Part shown: piece after piece, positions 7,973 to 15,706 of the stretch
How the letters are laid out: each line of letters starts with the position of its first letter
Numbering within the stretch: the first letter of the stretch is position 1
Assembly (NCBI GenBank): GCA_027484025.1
Contig: JAIXTI010000093.1
Coordinates: 1-33,191 of the forward strand
Direction: 5' to 3'
DNA length: 33,191 bases
From: a bacterium
GTDB lineage: Bacteria; Gemmatimonadota; Gemmatimonadetes; Gemmatimonadales; Gemmatimonadaceae
Made by a program: the position numbers and the translations under genes
The notes under the pieces: model-generated
Databases searched by the model: none
What the model saw: the letters and a program-made list of their open reading frames with translations, nothing else
Told to the model about the DNA's origin: nothing

Positions 7973-9271
7973 CTATTTCGCCAAATGGAGATCCATCCGT
8001 TCATCACTGGGTACGACGAAGGATGACCGGGCTCGCCAAAGCCATGCGAGACTGCTGCTGCAAATGAGCAGCAGCACACCGGCCACCAGGCCATTCGTCA
8101 TCAGCAGCGCAACACTGGCCACAAGCAATGCGCCCAGGCGCGCCTGCTCGGAAACGAACGCCCATCTCCGCGCCTCCAGTGTGCCCCCAATGTTCGTGAG
8201 CGACAACACGACATAGAACGCGCCGGCGACCAGCTGCACCGGCGGAAGGACGTCCGCGCGTGTGAGCAGCCAGAGGGCCGCTGGTATGGTGAGCACAAAA
8301 TGCACGAACGCATAACGCGCCAACTTCGACGGCACTGCAGGATCGAACACGGTGAACGTCGCGCGGGATACCTCAGGGACGTTGATCGCGCCCCCCTGCG
8401 CCGCTGGACGCCATCCAGGGGATCCGAACACATAGTGCCAGCGATCAGTCCAACACTCAGCTTGCCACACGTTGCGCGCGATGGCGACGTACTGATGAAT
8501 CTGCCCCCACAACGGATTCCAGCTGCGCAGCGGTGACGTCAAGCCGTACACCGGCTCCTGTTGTTCCGGCGTGTATGTCCCGAACCAGCGATCCCACACA
8601 ATGAACACCCCGGCGTAGTTTCTGTCCTGATACTCGGGATTGACGCCATGATGCACCCGATGATGCGACGGGGTGTTCCATACGGCTTCACACCATGACG
8701 GCAGGCGATCGATGGCCCTGGTGTGAATCCAGAACTGATAGACCAGATTGAGCGCATAGCAGACGGCGAATTGCTCCCATGAGACGCCGACCATTGCCAG
8801 GGGCACGTAGAAGATCCACGACAGTAGTCCCCCGACGGCACTCTGCCGCAGCGCCACCGCGAGATTGTACTCCTCGCTGCTATGGTGAACGACATGCCCG
8901 GCCCAGAAGAGATTCACTTCGTGGGAAATCCGGTGAAACCAGTAGTAGGCAAAATCGACGGCGACAAAGGCTGCCGTCCACCCTAGGACATTGGCGACGT
9001 GGATTCCCCCGCCGTCGGAACGCCACGCGCCTGCCGGCCACGCCGGGAGCGACAGCACGCGCTGCAGCGACGCATGATCGGCAACCCATGCGTAGGCTCC
9101 AATCAGGAGCACCTTGGTGAAGACGCCGGCAATCTGACTGATCGTGCCGGCTGACAGGTCACTGATACTGTCGTTGAGTCGGTACAACGAACGACGGCCG
9201 AACTGCGCGTAGAGCAGCTCGACCGTGATGAACAGAAAGAACAGTGGGATCGACGCCTGGATGATCCCCAT
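7973..9271 (-). CDS. AGMO-like membrane fatty-acid-hydroxylase superfamily protein
   Basis: The 432-aa polytopic membrane protein carries the di-iron histidine clusters of the sterol desaturase/fatty acid hydroxylase superfamily: H113-x3-H117 (HRISH), H126-x2-HH130 (HVVHH), His183 (WIHT) and SHHRVHHG (202-209). The segments AVDFAYYWFHR, HHSSEEYNLAVALRQS, LVYQFWIHT and NTPSHHRVHHG strongly recall animal alkylglycerol monooxygenase (TMEM195), and the length is close (human about 445). AGMO cleaves glyceryl ether lipids using tetrahydrobiopterin. The bacterial substrate and cofactor are unknown. The C-terminal 130 residues are mainly hydrophobic helices. It lies 18 bases after the symporter gene on the same strand, so co-transcription is likely, but the link to amino-acid transporters is obscure. 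Confidence 0.85.
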   Translation of the reverse strand: MGIIQASIPLFFLFITVELLYAQFGRRSLYRLNDSISDLSAGTISQIAGVFTKVLLIGAYAWVADHASLQRVLSLPAWPAGAWRSDGGGIHVANVLGWTAAFVAVDFAYYWFHRISHEVNLFWAGHVVHHSSEEYNLAVALRQSAVGGLLSWIFYVPLAMVGVSWEQFAVCYALNLVYQFWIHTRAIDRLPSWCEAVWNTPSHHRVHHGVNPEYQDRNYAGVFIVWDRWFGTYTPEQQEPVYGLTSPLRSWNPLWGQIHQYVAIARNVWQAECWTDRWHYVFGSPGWRPAAQGGAINVPEVSRATFTVFDPAVPSKLARYAFVHFVLTIPAALWLLTRADVLPPVQLVAGAFYVVLSLTNIGGTLEARRWAFVSEQARLGALLVASVALLMTNGLVAGVLLLICSSSLAWLWRARSSFVVPSDERMDLHLAK

Positions 9272-9289
9272 GGCTCGTTGATGCGCCGC

Positions 9290-10582
9290 TTACGCCGGCA
9301 CTACGGCTTCGGCGCCGTCTTTCGGCGTTTCCAGCACGCCTTCCCATCGGGCCATGACCGCGGTCGCCAGGCAATTACCGAGCAGGTTCACGGAGGTGCG
9401 CGCCATATCCATGATGGCATCCACACCGAGAATGATGGCAATGCCTTCGAGTGGCAGACCAAACTGCGCCAGCGCGCCAGACAGAATGACCAAGGAAGCC
9501 CGCGGAACAGCGGCCACGCCCTTCGACGTGAGCATGAGAGTGAGCATCATGAGCAGCTGCGTACCGATTGGCATATCGATACCGGCGGCCTGCGCCACGA
9601 ACACCGATGCAATGGCGAGGTAGAGCGTGCTGCCGTCCAGGTTGAACGAGTAGCCCGTGGGGAGTACGAAGGAGACGATTCGGCGCGGCACGCCGAACTT
9701 CTCCATCGCCTGCATGGCCTGCGGAAACGCCGCTTCGGACGAGGCGGTAGAGAAGGCGATGAGCCAGGGTTCCTTGACCAACGTCCAGAACCGCTTGAGA
9801 TCGAGCTTGGCCAGCATGGCGATGGGCAACAGCACCAGCAGGACAAAAATGATCAGCGACACATACAGCGTGCCGACCAGCTTGGCGAGGTTGATCATGA
9901 CATCAAGCCCGCTCTTGCCCACCGTGACCCCAATGGCTGCGCCGATCCCGATGGGGGCGTAGGCCATGACGATGCCGACAAACTTGAACATGATGTCGCT
10001 GAGCGACTGCAGCCAATCGAGCATGAACTTCTTCGACGGTCCTTCGACGCGCGCGAGTGCTACCGCGAAGATGATGGCGAAGAAGACGATCTGCAGCACT
10101 TCGTTCTGCGCGGCCGCTTCGAAGAAGCTCTGCGGGACCGTGTGCTCGAGCACCGAGCCGAAGGTGGGCGTCTTGGCAGCGAGTGCCTTGAACTCTTCAG
10201 CGTCGCCGGCAGCGGAGATGGAAAGGCCGACACCGGGCTTGGCGACATTGACGGCCACCAGACCAATGGCCAGGGCCAGCGTCGTGACCACCTCGAAATA
10301 GATGATCGACCGCAACGCGAGCTTTCCCACCTTCTTCATGTCGTCACCGTGTCCGGCGATCCCCACCACCAAGGTGCTGAAGAGCAACGGCACGATCAAC
10401 GACTTGATCATGCGCAGGAAGATGTTCGCGAAGGGCTTGAGGTTTGGCGCGAAGTCCGGTGCGAGCCACCCGATGAGAATGCCGACGATCATCGAGATGA
10501 GGATCCAACTGGTAAAGCCAATACCAAGAAGGCCCTTCTTTTTCGGGGCGGCGGCGGGCGTGTCGGCGGAGAGATGTGCCAT
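9290..10582 (-). CDS. dicarboxylate/glutamate:cation symporter (DAACS, GltP/DctA family)
   Basis: The 430-aa inner-membrane transporter has all main family signatures: FSTASSEAAFP (277-287, the serine-rich hairpin HP1), NLDGSTLY (314-321, TM7 cation site), SKGVAAVPRAS (353-363, HP2) and DMARTSVNLLGNCLATAVMA (392-411, substrate-binding TM8). It would import glutamate, aspartate or C4-dicarboxylates with protons or sodium. The Arg in the TM8 motif (Arg395) lies close to where acidic-substrate transporters contact the side-chain carboxylate, but the exact specificity cannot be read. It lies 28 bases after the APC permease and 18 before the AGMO-like gene, all on the minus strand. No strong Shine-Dalgarno precedes ATG 10582. 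Confidence 0.92.
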   Translation of the reverse strand: MAHLSADTPAAAPKKKGLLGIGFTSWILISMIVGILIGWLAPDFAPNLKPFANIFLRMIKSLIVPLLFSTLVVGIAGHGDDMKKVGKLALRSIIYFEVVTTLALAIGLVAVNVAKPGVGLSISAAGDAEEFKALAAKTPTFGSVLEHTVPQSFFEAAAQNEVLQIVFFAIIFAVALARVEGPSKKFMLDWLQSLSDIMFKFVGIVMAYAPIGIGAAIGVTVGKSGLDVMINLAKLVGTLYVSLIIFVLLVLLPIAMLAKLDLKRFWTLVKEPWLIAFSTASSEAAFPQAMQAMEKFGVPRRIVSFVLPTGYSFNLDGSTLYLAIASVFVAQAAGIDMPIGTQLLMMLTLMLTSKGVAAVPRASLVILSGALAQFGLPLEGIAIILGVDAIMDMARTSVNLLGNCLATAVMARWEGVLETPKDGAEAVVPA

Positions 10583-10610
10583 GTGACGGTCGAAGGGAGA
10601 ATGCAGCCGG

Positions 10611-12095
10611 TCAGCGATCCGTAGCGCCCGTGCGCAACACGGAATTACGATAGCCGTAGACGAAATAGAGCCCGAGCCCGATTGCCATCCATACGCCGAA
10701 CGCGATCCAGGCGCTGAGCGGCAGCCCCTTCATCACGAAGACGCAGGCACCGGCGCCAAGGAGCGTGACGCCCCACACGAACGGTACGCGGAAGGGGCGA
10801 TGACGATTCGGTTCACGCACGCGAAGCACGAGTACCCCGATGCACACGACGGCAAACGCCGCGAGCGTCCCGATGTTGGTGAGATCGTACGTCGCCGCAT
10901 CGTCAGCCAACAAGGAACCGAGCGCGACGAGCACGCCGGTAATGAGGGTCGTGACCTTGGGCGTCCGCGTGACCGGGTCGAGCTTGGCCGCGAACTTGGG
11001 GAGCAAGCCGTCCCGAGCCATCGCGTAGAAGATACGCGGCTGGCCGTACTGGAAGACGAGCAAGACGGCAGACATGGACACGACCGCGCCAGCCGCCACA
11101 ATCCAGCTGGCCGTGTCGAGGCCGGCGAGAGACAGCGCCTTCGCCAACGGATCGGAGCTGCGGAGCTGATCGTAGGGCACCAATCCCGTCGCGACAAAGC
11201 CGACGATGACGTAGATCAGCGTACAGATGGCGAGACCGCCGAGAATGCCGCGCGGCAGATTGCGCTGCGGATCTTTGGTTTCTTCGGCGGCGGTCGAAAT
11301 CGCATCGAAGCCGATGTACGCGAAGAAGACGATGGCGGCACCCTGATGAATACCCTTGAATCCGTTCGGGGCGAACGGCTTGTAGTTGTCAGGGTTGATG
11401 TGCAGCGCGCCCACGATGACGAACAAGCCCAACACGATGAGCTTGATGATGACCATGATGTTGTTGGCGCGCGTGCTCTCCTTCACCCCGCGCATGAGCA
11501 GCGCGGTAATGGCGGCGACGATGCCGAAGGCGGGGAGATTCACGAGGACCGGAATGCCCAGCACACGAGGCGCCGTGTCCATGAGCCCGCGTATGGCGGG
11601 ATCCCCGCTGGCTTTGACGTTCCAGTAGCCGTGCGTGAGCCATCCGGGCAGATCGATACCGAAGCCGCTGAGCAGCGATGTGAAGTAGCCGGCCCATCCA
11701 ATCGCCACGGCGACATTGCCGACCGCGTACTCGAGGATGAGCGCCCAACCAACGATCCACGCGACGATTTCGCCCAGCGTCGCATACGAATACGCGTATG
11801 CGCTGCCGGCCTGCGGAATCATCGAGGCGAGTTCGGCATAGCAGAGAGCGGCGAGTCCACAGACGGCGCCGAGCAACACGAACGACAACACGAGCGCTGG
11901 CCCTGCCCCGTAGCGAACCACGGTGCCGTCGGCGAGCGTCTCCCCAGCGGCGGCGGTTCCAAGCGACGAGAAGATACCGGCACCGATGACGGCACCGATG
12001 GCGAGCATGATGAGATCACCTGCGCCAAGTGTTCGGCGCATGCCGTGTTCACCGTCTTCAGCAGCAGCGATCGGCTTACGATCGAACAGCCCCAT
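10611..12095 (-). CDS. APC-superfamily amino acid permease (CAT/YfnA-like)
   Basis: The 494-aa protein has about 12-14 hydrophobic helices. After a charged N-terminus it has LGAGDLIMLAIGAVIGAGIF, the unwound TM1 substrate-site signature of APC transporters, followed by GPALVLSF and YAELASMIPQAGSAYAY. Further on are FFAYIGFDAISTAAEETKDP and PRIFYAMARDGLLP, both typical of the cationic amino acid transporter subgroup (TC 2.A.3.3). It probably takes up amino acids at the inner membrane. The length exceeds bacterial LysP-type permeases and fits CAT-like proteins. It is the first gene of a transporter/hydroxylase trio that follows the TonB gene on the same strand after an 89-base gap. Confidence 0.9.
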   Translation of the reverse strand: MGLFDRKPIAAAEDGEHGMRRTLGAGDLIMLAIGAVIGAGIFSSLGTAAAGETLADGTVVRYGAGPALVLSFVLLGAVCGLAALCYAELASMIPQAGSAYAYSYATLGEIVAWIVGWALILEYAVGNVAVAIGWAGYFTSLLSGFGIDLPGWLTHGYWNVKASGDPAIRGLMDTAPRVLGIPVLVNLPAFGIVAAITALLMRGVKESTRANNIMVIIKLIVLGLFVIVGALHINPDNYKPFAPNGFKGIHQGAAIVFFAYIGFDAISTAAEETKDPQRNLPRGILGGLAICTLIYVIVGFVATGLVPYDQLRSSDPLAKALSLAGLDTASWIVAAGAVVSMSAVLLVFQYGQPRIFYAMARDGLLPKFAAKLDPVTRTPKVTTLITGVLVALGSLLADDAATYDLTNIGTLAAFAVVCIGVLVLRVREPNRHRPFRVPFVWGVTLLGAGACVFVMKGLPLSAWIAFGVWMAIGLGLYFVYGYRNSVLRTGATDR

Positions 12096-12158
12096 GACGT
12101 GTCTGAGATGTGAGGGGAGGCCGTAGCCCGGAGGGGTCGTGACCCGAGGGCCAAGTAT

Positions 12159-12176
12159 GGGGGCAAGCTAGTGCCC
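12159..12176 (-). terminator. weak hairpin in the gap between tonB and the APC permease
   Basis: GGGGCA and TGCCCC pair around AGCTAG just downstream of the second TonB gene on the minus strand. A second short dyad (GGGTC/GACCC) lies nearby in the same 89-base gap. No T-run follows, so this marks a possible operon boundary rather than a proven terminator. The APC promoter must also lie here if it is separately transcribed. Confidence 0.25.
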
Positions 12177-12184
12177 CGCACCGA

Positions 12185-13036
12185 TCACAGCGAGTAGGTG
12201 ATCTCGGTCCGCGCTCTCACGGGGACGCCCTGCGCATTGACAGCGGGGCGGAACCGGATCGCAATGAGGGCATCGCGCAACTTGCGGTTGTACGACCCGT
12301 CTTTGGTGGGATTGAACTGCAGGTCGAGCACCTTGCCGGTGGAATCGACGTCGAAGACGACGACGATCGTGCCCTTGGCCTTGTTGGGCACGGGCAGCGG
12401 CGGCAGGAAGAGTTCGGTCGGTGCAGGCGGATAGACGGTACCAGGGCCGCCACCGGTCCCGGGGCCGACCGAGGTGCCTTTACCGGTGCCGACACCGGAG
12501 CCGACGCCACCGCCCGAGCCAGGGCCGCTGCCGGCGCTGCCATCGGTGCCGGCGCCGCCGCCCGTGCCGGACGTCGCGCTCTTGACGTCGGCCGTCTGGG
12601 TGGCGGTGGAGGGGGTCGGCTGCTGCGCCGGCTGCGGGGTCGGTGGCGGCGGTACCGGAGGCGGAACGACCGGTGGCTTGATGACGGGCGGCTTGATCTG
12701 CGGCGTGGTCACGGCAGGCGGCGGCGGCGGTGCCACGCGGACGTACTGCAGACGTTCCTGCTTCATCTGCCCGCCATTGCCATTGTTGCCACCGCCACCG
12801 CCACCGGCCGGTCCCGCGCCACCCGCTCCCAGCACTTCGCTGAGGAGTTCCGGCGAGGTGAAGGGGACGATGAGCAGCAGGATAATGGCCACGTGCAAGA
12901 AGATCGCGAGCAGCAGACTGCCCGTGCGCTTTTGCTTCGCGACCGGAATACCGATGGGTGGCCGATACCGTGGACGCTGCGGAGCGTCTGCTGGCGGCGG
13001 CAGATCAGTGGCGTCGTGTGGAGAAAGGTCGGCCAT
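12185..13036 (-). CDS. tonB: TonB-family energy transducer with proline- and glycine-rich linker
   Basis: The 283-aa protein has a cytoplasmic start, a single membrane anchor (about 40-58, LLLAIFLHVAIILLLIV), a Gly/Asn-rich patch (70-90), a proline-rich stretch (103-141), an unusually Gly/Ser-rich linker (157-200) and a TonB C-terminal domain (about 215-283, with GTIVVVFDVDSTGKV and AIRFRPAVNAQGVPV). TonB proteins carry ExbBD energy across the periplasm to outer-membrane receptors. The start is ATG 13036; the upstream extension is composed of hairpin sequence and is not protein-like. It is last in the tonB-exbB-exbD-exbD-tonB run, separated from exbD by two hairpins, and shows little linker similarity to the first TonB. 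Confidence 0.88.
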   Translation of the reverse strand: MADLSPHDATDLPPPADAPQRPRYRPPIGIPVAKQKRTGSLLLAIFLHVAIILLLIVPFTSPELLSEVLGAGGAGPAGGGGGGNNGNGGQMKQERLQYVRVAPPPPPAVTTPQIKPPVIKPPVVPPPVPPPPTPQPAQQPTPSTATQTADVKSATSGTGGGAGTDGSAGSGPGSGGGVGSGVGTGKGTSVGPGTGGGPGTVYPPAPTELFLPPLPVPNKAKGTIVVVFDVDSTGKVLDLQFNPTKDGSYNRKLRDALIAIRFRPAVNAQGVPVRARTEITYSL

Positions 13037-13064
13037 ATACGTGAAGAGGGGTGAATACAACGTA

Positions 13065-13102
13065 ATACGGCGGGCGAGCCCGAAAGGGTTCGCCCGCCGT
13101 AT
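13065..13102 (-). terminator. long GNRA-capped hairpin between exbD and tonB
   Basis: A 13-base perfect outer stem (13065-13077 with 13090-13102), one G-T wobble and a CCC/GGG inner stem close a GAAA loop on the plus strand (TTTC on the transcribed minus strand). No T-run follows on the minus strand. It could be a processing or mRNA-stability element that sets ExbD versus TonB expression, or a partial terminator. Confidence 0.6.
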
Positions 13103-13120
13103 ACAACACCGCAGGTGGTG

Positions 13121-13146
13121 ATTGGGTGCCCCCGTGGGGACACCCA
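13121..13146 (-). repeat. second hairpin immediately downstream of exbD
   Basis: TTGGGTG-CCCC and GGGG-A-CACCCAT form a bulged stem around CGT within a few bases of the exbD stop. With the GNRA-capped hairpin it gives two tandem stem-loops in a 114-base gap. Confidence 0.45.
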
Positions 13147-13150
13147 TTAC

Positions 13151-13558
13151 TCACTTGGGTGCGACGCCGAGTACCTTGACGCCCGCGCCACGAGCCTGGT
13201 CCATGGCCCAGATGACGTTTTCATAGATCGCCATCGTGTCACCCTTGATGAAGATGATCTTCTCCGGGCGGGGATCGTAGATGGTCTTGAGGCGATTGAA
13301 CAGCTGCGCCCGTTCCACCGGCTCCTTGTTGATCGCGTACTTGTCATCCGGAAGGATTTCCAAGACGATCTGATCAGGATTGACCTGTGAGGTCTGGGGC
13401 TGCGGGTTCGGATCGGGGAGCTGCGTGTCGATGGCCTTGCGGCTCATCGGGATGATCATCATGAAGATGATGAGCAACACGAGGAGCACGTCGATCATGG
13501 GCGTCACGTTGATCTCGTTATTGAGACTCCCGCTTCCGCCGCCGGTTGACATACCCAT
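13151..13558 (-). CDS. exbD: ExbD/TolR biopolymer transport protein (second copy)
   Basis: The 135-aa protein has the ExbD plan. After a short Gly/Ser-rich cytoplasmic tail, a single TM (about 18-38) contains INVTPMIDVLLVLLIIFM with the conserved proton-coupling Asp of PMIDV. A periplasmic domain ends FIKGDTMAIYENVIWAMDQA and GVKVLGV, as in family members. It forms part of the ExbB-ExbD proton channel that powers TonB. The start ATG 13558 overlaps the stop of the preceding exbD by one base (TAATG), with GGGGAG six bases upstream, so the two are translationally coupled. Confidence 0.93.
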   Translation of the reverse strand: MGMSTGGGSGSLNNEINVTPMIDVLLVLLIIFMMIIPMSRKAIDTQLPDPNPQPQTSQVNPDQIVLEILPDDKYAINKEPVERAQLFNRLKTIYDPRPEKIIFIKGDTMAIYENVIWAMDQARGAGVKVLGVAPK

Positions 13559-14025
13559 TACTGGCTCCCCCCTGGCTTGATACGATCGGACTCCACGAGG
13601 GACTCCGTACCGGGCTTCTGCTCGGTGATCAGCGCCGCGACGCGGACGCCACTCTTGGAGAGCACCCCGAGCGCGTCGACGACCTTCAGGTACTGAAGTC
13701 CCTTATCGGCCTTCACGTACATGATGTAGTCTTCGCGGCCTTCGACGCCGTAGATCTCACGCACGAGCGTCTCGAGATCTTCGTTGCGCACCGGCTTTTT
13801 GTTCAGGTAATAGCGACCCTGATCGTCGATGCCGAGTACCTGATCACCATCTTCTTCGGGGTGCGGCTTGAGGCTTTGGCCCTCAGGCGGCACGGCCTTG
13901 AACCCGGCGTTGATCTGCGGGATCGTGATCATGAAGATGATGAGCAGCACCAGCATCACGTCGATCATGGGGGTGACGTTCGGTTCGGCCTTTACGCCGC
14001 CGCCGCCGCCGAGACTCATGCCCAT
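13558..14025 (-). CDS. exbD: ExbD/TolR biopolymer transport protein (first copy)
   Basis: The 155-aa protein has a Gly-rich N-terminus (GMSLGGGGG), then NVTPMIDVMLVLLIIFMITI with the channel Asp, then a periplasmic domain containing YYLNKKPVRNEDLETL and MYVKADKGLQYLKVVDALG. A loop at about 50-65 (PEGQSLKPHPEEDGD) and a polar C-terminal tail make it longer than its neighbour, so the two copies are diverged paralogs rather than a recent duplication. GGAG lies seven bases before ATG 14025. Paired ExbD proteins after one ExbB occur in several phyla and may form mixed ExbD dimers. Confidence 0.93.
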   Translation of the reverse strand: MGMSLGGGGGVKAEPNVTPMIDVMLVLLIIFMITIPQINAGFKAVPPEGQSLKPHPEEDGDQVLGIDDQGRYYLNKKPVRNEDLETLVREIYGVEGREDYIMYVKADKGLQYLKVVDALGVLSKSGVRVAALITEQKPGTESLVESDRIKPGGSQ

Positions 14026-14046
14026 GGCGTTACTCCGTGATTACGC

Positions 14047-14083
14047 CGCTGGAGGAGCGCACCGGAAGGTGCGCCCACCAGCG
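14047..14083 (-). repeat. two-tiered hairpin between exbB and exbD
   Basis: An outer stem CGCTGG/CCAGCG (14047-14052, 14078-14083) encloses an inner 7-base stem GCGCACC/GGTGCGC (14057-14063, 14068-14074) with a GGAA loop on the plus strand. It lies wholly in the 78-base gap between exbB and exbD and has no T-run. It could stabilise or process the mRNA. Confidence 0.5.
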
Positions 14084-14103
14084 AATCGTCGTGAGGGGAT
14101 CGC

Positions 14104-14835
14104 TTACTGCGAGATCGACGTCTGGCCAGCCGTGTTGAACTCGCGCGTGAAGCGCGAACGGCCGAACTCACCCGAGACACCCTTGATGAGGTAGTCGATC
14201 ATTTCCTTCGAGGTGTACGTCATTTCGGCGATGAGGTTGTCAATCTTCGTCTGGAAGAAGTTGTACGCCCACACCGCAGGAATGGCGACGCCGATACCGA
14301 TGGCCGTCGTGATCAGGGCTTCGGCAACACCGGCGGCGATGGCGGAGATACCGCCGGCGCCGGAGCTGGCCATACCCGTGAACGAGTTCACGATACCCAT
14401 CGTGGTGCCGAGCAGACCGACGAACGGCGCCGTGGCACCGACCGTCGCGAGGATGCCGAGGCCGCGCTTGAGATCGACGACCGTCATGAGCATTTCACGC
14501 TCGACCGCACGCTCGGCCGAGTTGATGTCGGCGACCGTCACCGAGCCGTCCTGGATGAGCGGACGGATTTCGCTGAGCGCACCACCGAGCACGCGCGCGA
14601 CGTGCGACTTCTTGTAGCCTTCGGCCAGCTTGATGGCCTCGTTGAGGTTGTCCTCTTCGAGGAACTGCGAGAACTCGGGGGCGAACTTACGCGTTTCCGC
14701 CTGCGCCTTGCGCATGCCCCACCACTTCTGGATGAGCACCGTGAACGAGAAGGCCGACATGCCAAGCAGCGTGAAAACGATGCCCTTGGCGAACCAACCC
14801 ATTGATTCGTACAGCTCCATCAACGACATGTTCAT
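14104..14835 (-). CDS. exbB: ExbB/TolQ/MotA proton channel protein
   Basis: The 243-aa protein has the ExbB plan. TM1 is at about 15-36 (GIVFTLLGMSAFSFTVLIQK), followed by a cytoplasmic helical domain and then two adjacent TMs. These contain GLGILATVGATAPFVGLLGT and the VAEALITTAIGIGVAIPAVW segment with the pore-lining Thr residues of the family. ExbB forms the pentameric channel around ExbD helices that powers TonB. GGAG lies nine bases before ATG 14835. It is flanked upstream by one TonB and downstream by two ExbD genes on the same strand, so a TonB role is much likelier than a TolQ or MotA role; no TolA, TolB or Pal is present. Confidence 0.93.
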   Translation of the reverse strand: MNMSLMELYESMGWFAKGIVFTLLGMSAFSFTVLIQKWWGMRKAQAETRKFAPEFSQFLEEDNLNEAIKLAEGYKKSHVARVLGGALSEIRPLIQDGSVTVADINSAERAVEREMLMTVVDLKRGLGILATVGATAPFVGLLGTTMGIVNSFTGMASSGAGGISAIAAGVAEALITTAIGIGVAIPAVWAYNFFQTKIDNLIAEMTYTSKEMIDYLIKGVSGEFGRSRFTREFNTAGQTSISQ

Positions 14836-14868
14836 GAGTCGTATCTCCGCAAAACGTTAGGTGGGGGC

Positions 14869-15585
14869 TCAGCGATTGAGCGAGAACTGGAACGGCTGCT
14901 GGACGAGCTGCTTCACCTTGCGTCCGCCCACTTCTGCGGGGAGGAATCGCATGCGCGCCAGTGCGTTTTTCACAGCGGTCGTGAACAGATCGTTGTCGGA
15001 CTTGAGAGCCTTGAAGGTGCCCATTTCAGCGCGTCCGGTCGTATCGACGACGAACTGCGCGAGCACCTGCCCCTCAATGCCGGCGGTCCGGAGCATGTCC
15101 GGGTAGGCGGGCCCCTGTGCACCAGGCGCCATGACCACGGGCTTTTCAACCTGGAAGTCGAAGTAGGGCTGGTCACCCTGCGGGACCGGACCCTTGCCGC
15201 CTTCGACACCCTTGGCGATACCGCCCTGGACGCCCTTACCCGAGAAGTCGGCTTCGTCCGTGACCTTCTTGGACAAATCGATTTCGGGGATGACGTTGGG
15301 GATTTCGACCGGCGCCGAAAGCACCTGGAAGCCCTTCGGTGGCGGGGGAGACGCCACCGCGTCTGGTGGTGGGGGTGGCTTCTCCGGCTCGGGCGGCTTG
15401 GGCTCGTCCTTCTTTACCTCGACAAAGTCGACCTTCTCTTCCTTCGGCTTTTCGTTCACGATGCCGGCGTTCTTCGTCACGATGACGAGGCCGACTACGA
15501 TAGCCGTGTGGAAGACAATCGAGGCAAAGGACCCACCCAAGCGCTTCTGCTTCTTCGCCTGTGACTCAAGCAGGTTGTTGAACAT
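14869..15585 (-). CDS. tonB: TonB-family energy transducer, first copy
   Basis: The 238-aa protein has a basic N-terminus (QAKKQKR), a membrane anchor (about 18-38, ASIVFHTAIVVGLVIV with the conserved anchor His), and a Lys/Glu/Pro-rich linker (48-85). A C-terminal TonB domain (about 155-238) contains YPDMLRTAGIEGQVLAQFVV, DTTGRAEMG and AVKNALARMRFLPAEVGGR. This is a complete TonB architecture. It leads the tonB-exbB-exbD-exbD-tonB run, with 33 bases to exbB, and follows the sensor kinase gene after a 112-base gap that could hold its own promoter. Confidence 0.92.
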   Translation of the reverse strand: MFNNLLESQAKKQKRLGGSFASIVFHTAIVVGLVIVTKNAGIVNEKPKEEKVDFVEVKKDEPKPPEPEKPPPPPDAVASPPPPKGFQVLSAPVEIPNVIPEIDLSKKVTDEADFSGKGVQGGIAKGVEGGKGPVPQGDQPYFDFQVEKPVVMAPGAQGPAYPDMLRTAGIEGQVLAQFVVDTTGRAEMGTFKALKSDNDLFTTAVKNALARMRFLPAEVGGRKVKQLVQQPFQFSLNR

Positions 15586-15692
15586 CTCGCTTGTCCGGGG
15601 TGCGGGCTACGATGTCGCATCTCAGCGCGTCCGAGGGCGACTTGGCGATTCTACGCCCCCAGCATGATCCAGCAATGGAAAGAAGATTAGGA

Positions 15693-15706
15693 TCGGATTA
15701 ATCCGA
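15693..15706. promoter_or_regulatory. perfect 14-base palindrome overlapping the kinase stop
   Basis: TCGGATTAATCCGA is a perfect dyad. It overlaps the last codons of the HAMP kinase gene and lies about 108 bases upstream of the first TonB start. It is AT-centred in a GC-rich context, as expected for a repressor or response-regulator site. It could control the tonB-exb genes. Function is a guess. Confidence 0.3.

Noticed and set aside
9278-12113. Long open frames of over 400 codons on the plus strand opposite the APC permease and the dicarboxylate symporter.
   Set aside because: They are antisense to clear transporter genes, are rich in Arg, His, Asp and Glu, and show no family motif. High-GC codon bias commonly creates such frames.
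12440-12580. Repeated GGXGS/GTG units in the second TonB, considered as a tandem DNA repeat.
   Set aside because: The units are irregular and in frame; they are simply a low-complexity Gly/Ser linker.
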